Shown here one piece after another: positions 50,532-59,055 of a stretch of 64,000 bases of DNA. The notes beneath the pieces were generated by a model. That model was not told the DNA's origin. It ran no database searches and was given only the letters and a program-made list of their open reading frames with translations. The stretch spans positions 1-64,000 of the forward strand of contig JAFGLV010000132.1 of the NCBI GenBank assembly GCA_016927855.1, in the 5' to 3' direction. How positions within the stretch are numbered: the stretch's first letter is position 1; each line of letters starts with the position of its first letter. Source of the DNA: Sedimentisphaerales bacterium. GTDB taxonomy: Bacteria; Planctomycetota; Phycisphaerae; Sedimentisphaerales; Anaerobacaceae. The position numbers and the translations under genes are program-made.

Positions 50532-52946
50532 GACCTTTCCGAAAAGGAGACGGGTCGGCGCGTCGCGCTGAAAATGCTCGCGTCGCAGCTCGATGCGCCG
50601 GACATGCGACAGCGGTTTCTGCACGAAGGCCGTCTGGCCGCGGGTGTCAACCATCTGAACAGCCTCTACGTCTTCGGCAGCGAGGAGATCGAAGGCCTCC
50701 CGGTCATCACGATGGAAATCGCCGGGAGCGGTACGCTCAAGGACCGGCTCAAGCAGCACGGGCCGCTGGCGGTGACGGAGGCGGTCGACGCGGTCCTCGA
50801 CGTCATCGCAGGTCTCGAAGCCGCCTACGCCCGCGGCGTGCTGCACCGGGACATCAAGCCCTCCAACTGTTTCGTGTCTCCCGATGGGTCGGTGAAGGTG
50901 GGTGACTTCGGCCTGTCCGTCTCTACGTTGGGCAGGAGCGACACATTTGTCACAGCTCACGGACAGATCATGGGCACGCCGGCCTACGCCGCGCCGGAGC
51001 AGTTGCGCGGCGATACCCTCGACGTGCGCGCCGATATCTACTCGGTGGGCGCGACGCTCTACACCCTCCTGACCGACCGTGCGCCGTTCGAGGGCGACAA
51101 CGCGGTGCAGGTCGTGGCCAACGCTGTCAACCAGAAGCCCAGGCCGCTGGGCGAACTGCGTGACGACGTGCCGCCCGGTCTGGAGCGGGTGGTGACGCGC
51201 TGTCTGGCCAAGGAACCGGAAGGGCGCTTCCGCGACTACGTGACGCTGCGCGACGCGCTGTTGCCTTTCAGTTCGAGAGAGCCGAAGCCGGCGTCGATGA
51301 AAGTCCGCGCGTCCGCCGGCTGGATCGACTACCTGATTGCCTTCCTTCCGGCCTATGTGACGCTGATGCTCCTGGTCGGTCCCGAGCAGTTGCTCATCCG
51401 GCCCGTGGTCGAGCGCACCGTGTACTCGGCGCGATACTACCTGATGTTGTTCGCTCTCGCTTTTTCTACTTTGCGATCGCGGAGGGCATCTGGGGCGCCG
51501 GGCTGGGCAAATGGCTCAAAGGGCTGCGCGTTGTTCGCACGAATGGCCGGCGGCCGGGCATCATGCGGGCCCTGATCCGCATCGTCCTTCCTATCGGCTG
51601 CATCGAAGGCGTCCGCATGCCTCTCATGATGGCGTTGATCCCCGATCCCAACCTGACCGTGACTCCGGTCGTGCTGTTCATCGTTGCCGCCAATGGTTGC
51701 GCGTGGGTTGCGGTCCTGCTGATGCTGACGGCGCGCCGCGCCAACGGTTTTTGCCGCCGTCTGGGACCTTGCCAGCGGGACGCGGGTAGTGGCCAGGCCT
51801 GGAGGCACCGTGCGACCGTCGCTCGAACCTGTCGCTCGGCTACAGACCTCTGCCGAGAGCGCGCTGTTGCTGGGGCCTTACCGTGTCACTGGAGAGGTGT
51901 CTCCCGGCACCTGGATCGTCGCCGTTGACCCAGTGCTGCGTCGTCGCGTCTGGTTGCTCCGGCGGGGTGCATCGGAACCTTCGCAGGCTCGGCGAGATGT
52001 TGCTCGCCCCGGGCGCCTGCGCTGGTTGCAGAAGGTCGAGACTGCCGACCTCACCTGGGATGCGTTTGAGGCGATGGACGGCGTGCCGTTTCGCAGTCTG
52101 GTCACAGGCGGGAAACGCGTCTCCTGGTCCAGCCTGCGTTACTGGCTGGAGGACCTGGCGTCGGAGTTGTGGGAGGCCCGAGGCGATGGGACCGGCCCGG
52201 ACGAACTGAGCCTCGACCACGTCTGGATCGCCGCCGAGGGACGTGCGGTCCTGCTGGACGAACCCTGGCCGAGTGTCGAGCCCGGCGCCGAATCCATGCC
52301 CGTTGGGGACATTGCCGGCCAGCAGCGTTTTCTCAGTACCGTTGCCGCCGGCGCCGAGTCGACCACTCTGCCTCTTCACGCCAGAGCGGTATTGCGCAAT
52401 CTCGAGCAGGGGAGGTTCCAGAAGCTCAGCTTCCTCACCGGCACGCTGCGCGGTCTCCTGGACAGACCCGCCGAGGTGAGCAGGGCCATTCGCGCGGGCT
52501 CGGTCTTTATGCTGCCTGTCTATATTTGGATTCTCACCTACGTTGGATGCTATCAGGATGAGTGGATGCGCCGACAGAGCGATTCGCCGGGCGGGCTCGC
52601 TCTGGTCCTGCTATTCGTCGTCCTGGGCATCATCGCCGTGATTCAACTGCCGGAATGGCTGTTTCGCGGTACTGCCAGCGGTGCGATCTTCCGCCTGGCC
52701 GTCGTCAACGCCAAGAGGCTCGCCGACAGACCGACCCTGCTGAAGCGCTGGGTGATCGTCTGGCTGCCGTTGTTCGTCCCTGTGGGGCTCATTGCCTGGT
52801 TGACAGGTGGGGCCATGTCTGATGCGGGCTTGGTCGGCGCGGCGATCGTGCTGGCCCTGTGGCTGACCGCGGTGGTTCACGCCGTGATGCACCCTCATCG
52901 CGGCCTGCACGACCGGCTGGTCGGCACCTGGGTCGTGCGCCGCTGA
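50529..52946 (+). pseudogene. Serine/threonine kinase with RDD-like membrane domains: 5' deletion and two compensating frameshifts
   Basis: The frame from ATG 50529 enters a Hanks-type kinase after the glycine loop: ETGRRVALKMLASQ has the catalytic Lys, HRDIKPSN the catalytic loop, KVGDFGLS the DFG motif, then GTPAYAAPEQ. The G-x-G-x2-G loop is missing. Near 51460 homology passes to the frame one base back (FYFAIAEGIWGAGLGKWLKG, RALIRIVLPIGCIEGVRMP). Near 51750 it returns (FAAVWDLASGTRVVARPGGT) and runs to 52946, ending in an RDD-like membrane region. Both shifts sit in T5 runs. Probably a decayed kinase; sequencing error or slippage could explain the shifts but not the lost start. Confidence 0.8.
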
Positions 52947-52974
52947 CCGAGAACACAGAGACCGTCACCCAATG

Positions 52975-54237
52975 TCAATCCAGGTCCGGGACCTCATAGA
53001 ATCGATACCCGCCGGCATCGGAGAAGGCCAGATGCTCGGCCTTCTGCTCATACCACCGATTCCAGACCGCGGCGTCTCTGAAGGCCTCGCCGGTGTAGCG
53101 CGTCAGGCATTCGCGCGCGACCGGCGCCTTGGATTCGTCCGCCAGCAGGCCGATCAACGTCTTGATCGTCTCGACCTTTCGGTTGGTCTCGATTCCGAGC
53201 GACTTGAGGTCCTCATCGAGGAAGAACTTGTTGCTTTCGGCGTAGACGAGCTCGATGTTCTCGTCGTAGTGCTTGCGCAGGCCGGCGAGATTGCCCTCAA
53301 ACCGCGTCACGAGTCCCGGTGGGAAGTAGCGGGATAAATAAGTCGCCGCATTCTCCGGTCTCCGCTCGATCAGGTTGAGGATCATCGGGAGGTCCTGCTT
53401 GCGCGTTATGGCACGCGTCGGGATGGCGATAAAGGGTTTCCGGTCGAATTGGTGGATATAGCAGATGCAGTTCAGGAACAATTGCTGCCCGGCCGGCGTC
53501 ATCTGCGACGGCGCCGCCGACCAGCCCCACAGCATGAAGTTACCTTGCCGTCCGATGCCTACCGAGTCGTACGCCTTGCCGGGAGCGAAGCCCAGGGTGA
53601 TTGTCTCCGCTTCGCCGGGATAGTCGCTGTAAACACCGCGTGCGACCGCGCCGGCTTCGCCGACCTTGTTGCCGGTGTCCTGGACCCGAAAGACCTTCAT
53701 GGATTTGCCCGACGAGACGCCTTGAGGCAGCGTCTCCTTATACGTTGACGGAGTGTCTTGCTCCGTGAATTGCAGCTCGACTTCGAACGGCTGATGGTAG
53801 ACGGTATGCTGGAAGGACTCACCATGAGCCCAATCTGTGAGGCAGTTTCACCTGTAGGCTGGTTTCAAGCCCATCCTGCTATAGAGGAAAGCACCGGGAA
53901 TCCCGAGGGCAAGGGTGGCGCGCGAATAGTCCTTGGACAGCTTGATGTCACTGAGCGGATTGCCGCCCCGGTTGGCCCACTGAATGCCGTCCTTGTCCAG
54001 GATCACCACGTCGCTCCCACTGGCCTGCTGTTCCGTGAAGGAGCGGAAGTCGACGGTTTTGACCTCGACGAAGTACTTGCTCAGGAACGCGACGAAATCC
54101 TCCTGCCGCGCGGTGCCGGACATGCCGGCATAGAGAACGCGTAGCTCGATCTTGCCTTCCGGCGCCGGTTGTTCCTGGCCGATACAGGGCACGAACAGCC
54201 AGGCAAGGATGCATGATATTGCGAGGAAGTGTTTCAT
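52975..54237 (-). CDS. ThuA-like secreted protein interrupted by in-frame UGA; candidate selenoprotein
   Basis: One frame runs from ATG 54237 (GGGAGG, 7 bp) to 52975, 420 codons with a single stop, TGA at 53848-53850. Upstream lies a signal peptide (MKHFLAISCILAWLFVPCIG) and a ThuA/amidotransferase-like start (IELRVLYAGMSGTARQEDFV, DVVILDKDGIQ). After the UGA the protein continues without a break: NCLTDWAHGESFQ, then YDSVGIGRQGNFMLWGWSAA and MTPAGQQLFLNCICYIHQFD. The UGA falls at residue 130 in LKPAYR-U-N-C-L, a U-x-C pair. A hairpin follows (see 53815). Either Sec is inserted here or the gene has one nonsense mutation; the surrounding decay makes the second possible. Confidence 0.6.
53815..53831 (-). 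promoter_or_regulatory. SECIS-like hairpin downstream of the in-frame UGA
   Basis: On the minus strand, GGGCTCA pairs with TGAGTCC (7 bp, one G-U) around loop UGG. The stem begins 16 bases after the UGA and the loop G lies about 24 bases after it. Bacterial SECIS elements have a short stem at this distance with a G among the first loop bases. The hairpin is coding as well, as in known bacterial cases. Confidence 0.45.
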
Positions 54238-54282
54238 TGTGGGCCTCCCTAGACAATCAATCCACATCATGACTTGAAACGT

Positions 54283-54401
54283 CTGACGGAATGACCGATG
54301 TGATGTGTAGGGGCAGGCCCCCGTGCCTGCCCAGGGCAACCACAGGGGGTTGCCCCTACAACGTCCATGCTGCTACCGTCATACAAAGACCATTCTGTCA
54401 G
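54283..54401. mobile_element. MITE-like palindromic element, family A
   Basis: The core from GTAGGGGCAGGCCCCCGTGC to GGGGTTGCCCCTACAACG (54307-54361) is flanked by imperfect inverted ends CTGACGGAATGACC and CCATTCTGTCAG. The copy at 41413-41559 has the same organisation. No target duplication was recognised and no protein is encoded. It lies just upstream of the candidate selenoprotein gene's start. Confidence 0.65.
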
Positions 54402-54498
54402 GGGCTCCTAGAGCCACGACTATCCAGCCACCTGCTCTTATACCAGACTCGACCGCAGCGGTGAAACCTGCATTTCTTGCCGAGCGGCACTTTTTCCC

Positions 54499-54563
54499 GT
54501 AACCAGCCGGCGCGGTTCTTTCAGGAAAAGGTGAATGAAACCCTATTTGGAGATGGATTCATG
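54499..54563 (+). promoter_or_regulatory. Duplicated 65-bp leader, copy 2
   Basis: Ungapped match to 50467-50531. Both copies end in an ATGAAAC start region encoding MK-x2-L-[ED]-[MV]-DS, which suggests the conserved 5' end of a gene was duplicated with its promoter. Confidence 0.6.
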
Positions 54564-54849
54564 TATGCTTGCCAAGAAGGACAAGACGTTCCGGCCGGGC
54601 AGTTTCATCGTCTCCCGATTCATCGACTCGCTGATCCTCTGGTTCACTTTCCACCTGTCGTTGTTCTGCCTGCTGTACCTGACGGTCGAGACCTTCCGCC
54701 GTTACCTGAACCGACAGGGCAGGCTTGGCAAAGAGCTAAGCGCGAATTCCTACTACGTCTACATCATCCACACCATCGTGCTCGGAGCCCTCGCGCTGAT
54801 GCTGCTCGACGCGCCGCTGGCGCCAGTCACTGCAATTCGACTCGTCTGA
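54535..54849 (+). pseudogene. Remnant joining a kinase-type leader to an acyltransferase-3 fragment
   Basis: The 104-codon frame begins MKPYLEMDS, then KKDKTFRPGSFIVSRFIDSL, and ends in FRRYLNRQGRLGKELSANSY and YVYIIHTIVLGALALMLLDA. The last part resembles the final transmembrane helices of acyltransferase-3 (OafA/OpgC-like) proteins, normally over 300 residues. The front seems unrelated. It may be expressed but is probably non-functional. Confidence 0.55.
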
Positions 54850-55103
54850 CCTGCGGGAGGTCTTCGTCTGGTGCATCAGTGAGTTGGAGCATTGTCGGCA
54901 GCGTCTGGCGGCGCTAGACCCGAGGGCGGGCCGGACGAAGAGGCGAGTTGGCCTCGGCGTATGCCTTCACTGGATGAGGCGATTCAGAGATCTGCCAGTC
55001 TTGGATCTGGCGACCGCACGCTGCGTATTTCGCGTGGTGAGCGCTTCCAAGACGCGTAGATGCAACGGCTGGGGGAGGAGCGCCGTTATGGACAAGGCGG
55101 AAA

Positions 55104-55286
55104 GGCTTCACCCGAATCGAGCTTCTGGTGGTGATCGCCATCATCGCGGTTCTGATGGCGATCCTGATGCCGGTGCTCAACCGGGTCAGGGAGCAGGCCC
55201 GACGTGCGGTCTGCCAGGCCAACCTCAAGCAGTTGCCCAATGTGCGAATGATGTACCTGGACGACAACGACGGTCCATACGGCTGA
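55104..55286 (+). pseudogene. Truncated type II pilin-like (prepilin) gene
   Basis: The frame [20 protein letters not shown] ... [14 protein letters not shown] is a prepilin N-terminus with the G-F-T-x-I-E cleavage site (Thr-x-Ile-Glu spacing intact) and the hydrophobic helix, then a stop after about 60 codons (DDNDGPYG). The normal protein is over 200 residues. No in-frame start with ribosome binding site precedes it: the ATG at 55088 is one base out of phase. Confidence 0.75.
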
Positions 55287-55579
55287 ATTTTCTCTGAGCG
55301 AGAGTCTTTTCTGCTTGACATTTGATAGCCTGGTGTAGGAAAATCAGTTAGTTAGACGATACGATATATAGGCAGCCAATTCTTGAAGGACGCATGATTT
55401 AGGGCAGATGCACCCCAGTCAACTGAGACGCGTGAAATGTGTTCTGAAGACCCGATACATGGAGCGGAAGGCGCGAGTTGATGTGGTGACTTGATTAAGT
55501 AATAGTTGAGTTTTGTTGTCGCCATTACAGGCGGACGTTCAAGTTGCAGAGAAAGCGAGCAACTTGGGTGTCTGCCTTT

Positions 55580-55705
55580 CGCCGTAATAGGGGCTTGGTG
55601 GTGATCCTGATCATCGCCGTGTGGTGCGAAATGACAGGCCGTTCGGCTTGTGAGGGACGTGAGACGTCAGTGTGCGTATCTGATATGGAGGCAAAGCTGA
55701 TGTAG
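55580..55705 (+). pseudogene. Second degenerate pilin-like fragment
   Basis: RRNRGLVVILIIAVWC resembles a pilin N-terminus that lost the F-T-x-I-E-L segment. It is followed by unrelated sequence and a TAG. The region is less GC-rich than the rest of the window. Confidence 0.4.
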
Positions 55706-56289
55706 AACATCCAGAGGCTGAGAGAAAGGAGCGCCGGAACATGAAAGCTATATTGAGCTAGGCCGAATTGAGCGCCTCCAATCGTTGAGCCTCTCAGCCA
55801 CTTGGCGACAGAGGTCCCAATTCGGCCCTAAAGGACTGAAGGCCTCAACTGCGTAGGTTGGAGCCTTCTTTCTTTGTTTGCATAACAGCATAACGTTCGC
55901 CTGTCAAGCGATTTCCGACTCACAAGACATCGCTCACACGCCCTGTTCACGGTGATGCGCCCGGAGGTGTGGCACAAGCCCCTTGTCGCCTGGGGCATCA
56001 ACTGGTGGCGACCCGCCGTGCTTGAGCTAGCGCTTGTGCGTCGCCTCGGGGTCGTAGACCTTCTGCGCGATGAATTCCAAGTCCTTGTCGGAGCCGGGTT
56101 TGAGAGGATCAGGCAGTCCTGATCGCAATCGACGAGGATCTGGCGGACCTGTTGGACGTGGCCGGACTCTTCGTCCAGAGCTTCTTGCGGGAGCGGCTGT
56201 AGTAGGTGACCCGGCCGCAGCACCGACACCCGTAAAGACCTCTCCGGCCGGCCAAGTTGTCACCGTGGTAGAAGGTAGCTCAAGTCCGT
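55706..56289. other. Gene-free decay region
   Basis: No intact gene. Near 55841-55875 an imperfect inverted repeat (AAGGCCTCAA / TTGGAGCCTT) precedes TCTTTCTTTG and could terminate plus-strand transcripts. On the minus strand, frames near 56040-56230 encode short Cys/Arg-rich pieces such as DKDLEFIAQKVYDPEATHKR, which look coding but are broken by stops. Confidence 0.4.
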
Positions 56290-56290
56290 G

Positions 56291-56326
56291 AGAAAAGGGC
56301 TGACGGTGTCTCTGACCGTCAGCCCC
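56291..56326 (-). terminator. Rho-independent terminator of the LamG gene
   Basis: On the minus strand GGGCTGACGGT and ACCGTCAGCCC form a perfect 11-bp stem with a 7-base loop, followed by TTTTCT, 28 bp after the stop at 56354. Confidence 0.88.
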
Positions 56327-56353
56327 TGTTTGCGTGTTACATGGGTGTGCGTC

Positions 56354-57919
56354 CTATGGCTTCACCACGCAGTCGTAGATTCGGACGTCATCGATCAGGC
56401 CGGACCAGAACGTTCCGACAGCCAGGTTCTTGCCGGCGCCGAGGATGAGCCGACCGGTGGATATTGCCAGTGCGTTCGGGGTGTCCTGGGCCACTTCTTC
56501 ACCGTCCACATAGAGAAATCGGGTGGCGCCGTCCCAGACCAGGCCGATGTCGTGCCATTGGCCGTCGGTGATGACCGTGCTGGAAGAAAGATCCCTCGGG
56601 ATCCGGGCGGGGCACTCTGTCGACAAGGCCCCGTCGGCCGGATTCGCAAAGAGCCAATCATAGCCGTCCTTCTGCGAGATCACCACCTGACCTGGAGCGC
56701 CGCCCTTGATGCGAGCATAGACACTCAGAGGCCCGTATCCCGGACCGAGGTAATAGTGGGCCCAGACATAATCGTCGATGCCATCCAGAGCCAGGGCACC
56801 ACCGATAGCGCCGCCGTCAGGATGCCATACGGGTCCGCCCACCAGGGTCCCGTCAAAGTTGCCCACGGTGCTGTGGGCGAGGCTGCCTTCGGTCTCATCG
56901 AACGGCCAACGAGCCAGCGCTTGCGGCTCGTCGGGCAGGTACCCAGCGAGGGCCGTCAGGTCTTTGAGTTCGACAAAACCGTCGCCCAAGGGCAGCGGGG
57001 CCAAATCGCAGAGTACGGTATTCGTATGCCAGAAATCGACCAGGACGACAATATCTGAGGCATTGACAATTCCATCGCCGGTGAGGTCGCCAAGAGGAAC
57101 GAATTGCGTCTGCCAGAGACCTTCGCTTCCAAGGTCATCGACCGCCACGAAGTAGAGAGTCGAACCATCCGGGCTGAGCGCTGGGCCGTATGGCTGTCGC
57201 GACGTCTCCAGGTCCAGGTTCACTGCGGGGCCCCAATCCTCATCCTTCGATCGGCGTGTCGTTGCCCACATGCTGGGGGGCGACGTCCTGCTGAAGACGA
57301 GGGTAAGACCATCTGAAGAAATGCACGGACACGTATCTGCCCCCAGACCGTTGACGGTGGGACCCAGATTCACCGGTTCGCTCCACGACTCCTGAGCCGT
57401 ACCGCGAGTCGCGACCCATACGTCATCATCACCATGACCGCCGGGCCGTGAGGACGCGAAGTATAGTGACAGCCCGTCAGCCGAGACGTCGGCGGCGCAC
57501 GCATCATGCGAGCCTACGGGAAGACCCACCAGTACTGCATCGCCCCAGGGGTAGTCTCTTGACGGTCGTGTCATGACACGTAGTCTTCGGTCATCCGGCC
57601 CGTTGAAGTACAGTTCCAGTCCGCTGGGTGAGATGCTGGGGTTGCAGCCAAGAGCAAGCGCCGGACCCAGTGGACCCCAGTCGTCGTCTACCGTCTTTCG
57701 CGCAGCGACGCGTATGCCCTCCTCGCAGTCGACGTACAACTCCAGTCCGTCCGCCGAGAAGTCGCACTCCTGCAAGCTGCTCGAAAGACCAGGGGCCAAG
57801 CCGACCGGGACAGGTTCGGTCCGGAAGATTTCTGCCTGGACCATCCAGTTGGTTAGGACGACCACGGCGACGATTCCTGCCAGTACCGTCTTCGTTTTGC
57901 TGTTCCTGGACTTTGCCAT
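56354..57919 (-). CDS. Secreted PD40-like/dockerin-like/LamG protein
   Basis: This 521-residue protein starts at ATG 57919 (AAAGGAG, 7 bp). A signal or anchor (VLAGIVAVVVLTNWMVQAEI) precedes PD40/WD40-like blades (CDFSADGLELYVDC, PSISPSGLELYFNG, ADVSADGLSLYFASSRPGGH, YGPALSPDGSTLYFVAVDDL). A dockerin-type region has GDLTGDGIVNASDIVVLVDF and FVELKDLTALAGYL. The C-terminus is a LamG/concanavalin-like domain (ARWPFDETEGSLAHSTVGNF, GQWHDIGLVWDGATRFLYVD, GLIDDVRIYD). Likely surface or extracellular; the dockerin-type repeat suggests docking or Ca2+ binding. Partner unknown. Confidence 0.85.
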   Translation of the reverse strand: MAKSRNSKTKTVLAGIVAVVVLTNWMVQAEIFRTEPVPVGLAPGLSSSLQECDFSADGLELYVDCEEGIRVAARKTVDDDWGPLGPALALGCNPSISPSGLELYFNGPDDRRLRVMTRPSRDYPWGDAVLVGLPVGSHDACAADVSADGLSLYFASSRPGGHGDDDVWVATRGTAQESWSEPVNLGPTVNGLGADTCPCISSDGLTLVFSRTSPPSMWATTRRSKDEDWGPAVNLDLETSRQPYGPALSPDGSTLYFVAVDDLGSEGLWQTQFVPLGDLTGDGIVNASDIVVLVDFWHTNTVLCDLAPLPLGDGFVELKDLTALAGYLPDEPQALARWPFDETEGSLAHSTVGNFDGTLVGGPVWHPDGGAIGGALALDGIDDYVWAHYYLGPGYGPLSVYARIKGGAPGQVVISQKDGYDWLFANPADGALSTECPARIPRDLSSSTVITDGQWHDIGLVWDGATRFLYVDGEEVAQDTPNALAISTGRLILGAGKNLAVGTFWSGLIDDVRIYDCVVKP

Positions 57920-58107
57920 TTCCATCTCCTTTAGAATAGGGGCATGACTTCGTTTCTCCGCGTCACTCTCCAATCAAGTTGCCGGCGCCGAGGCATTTCG
58001 CCCTTTACTCTCCGCAAAATCTGTCGTCTTGCGCAGAATCCGGGAAATTGCCAAAAAGTCGTTCCTTATGCCGTTGAAATGCGGGAAGGAGTTGGCCCGG
58101 CGAATTC

Positions 58108-58136
58108 TTGACTGGGCGGCCCAAACGTGGTAGCTT
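58108..58136 (+). promoter_or_regulatory. Possible promoter of the sigma/kinase pair
   Basis: TTGACT (58108-58113) and TAGCTT (58131-58136), 17 bp apart, 66 bp before ATG 58202. Confidence 0.4.
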
Positions 58137-58201
58137 GCCGCCAAGATCCTATGTCCGAGCCGTTGCGACTCTCCCGTCATTTGGATGCGGAGGAAACACG
58201 C

Positions 58202-58975
58202 ATGGTAAGCCACAGGGACACTGACGCGGGGGGCGCGCAGCGGAGGTTTCTCACCACGCAGTGGTCTCTGATCGAGAACATCAAGGCCGGCCAGGATAAA
58301 GACCAGATCCTCATTGGCTTTCTGCTGGAGCAATACTGGAAGCCCGTGTACTGCTACCTCCGGCGCAAAGGTTACGGCAACGAAGAGGCCAAAGACCTCA
58401 CGCAAGCCTTCTTTCACGAAATCGTTCTGGGTCGAAGCCTGGTGGTGCGCGCCGATCAGACGCGCGGAAGGTTCCGCTCGTTCCTGCTCCATGCCCTGGA
58501 CCAGTACGTGGTCAAGCAGGGCTTGAAGGCGAAGGCCCATAAGCGTATCCCCAAGAGTAAGCTGGTTTCTCTGGACGTGGCGGAAGTCCCGGCCTTGCCG
58601 GCGGAGATGGCCAATGCCTCCGTGGAGGACTTCTATCATTATGCCTGGGTATCGACGTTGTTAGAACGCGTCATCGCACGCGTGAGAGCGGAGTGTGCCG
58701 AGCAAGGCATGCAGACCCACTGGCAGTTATTCAGCGAACGCGTCGTGCAACCTATCCTGGCCGATCAGCCGGCGCCGTCGCTGGCGAGTTTGTGCAAAGC
58801 GCACGGCATTGCCGAGACGCAGACGGCCTCCAATATGATTGTCACCGTCAAGCGCCGGTTTCGTGCCGCCCTCCTCCGATACGTCCGGCACACACTTCTT
58901 GACGGCGACCAAGCAAGCGAGGAACTGGAAGAATTGTTGCGTTTCTTCCCAAAGAGCGCGCAAGGTTTCGCGTAG
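58202..58975 (+). CDS. ECF-like RNA polymerase sigma factor (T-T-Q-W-S-L type)
   Basis: This 257-residue protein starts at ATG 58202 (GGAGGA, 7 bp); an upstream in-frame ATG at 58151 lacks a good site. It has RRFLTTQWSLIENIK, YWKPVYCYLRRKGYGNEEAK, DLTQAFFHEIV and a C-terminal helical region with LCKAHGIAETQTASNMIVTV. The kinase gene begins 80 bp later, the intact form of the arrangement seen broken at 50 kb. Confidence 0.9.
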   Translation: MVSHRDTDAGGAQRRFLTTQWSLIENIKAGQDKDQILIGFLLEQYWKPVYCYLRRKGYGNEEAKDLTQAFFHEIVLGRSLVVRADQTRGRFRSFLLHALDQYVVKQGLKAKAHKRIPKSKLVSLDVAEVPALPAEMANASVEDFYHYAWVSTLLERVIARVRAECAEQGMQTHWQLFSERVVQPILADQPAPSLASLCKAHGIAETQTASNMIVTVKRRFRAALLRYVRHTLLDGDQASEELEELLRFFPKSAQGFA

Positions 58976-59055
58976 AGCGGAAGATAGACCAAAGAGCAGC
59001 CCCGATCATTCAGGGTAGGGGGCAGGGCAATCGACGAACTCCGGGAGCAGACCAG

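Noticed and set aside
53701-53847. Separate downstream gene starting at ATG 53700 instead of UGA readthrough
   Set aside because: There is no good Shine-Dalgarno before 53700 and the codons between 53848 and 53700 read as protein continuous with both sides; kept as an alternative in the finding, not as a separate gene.
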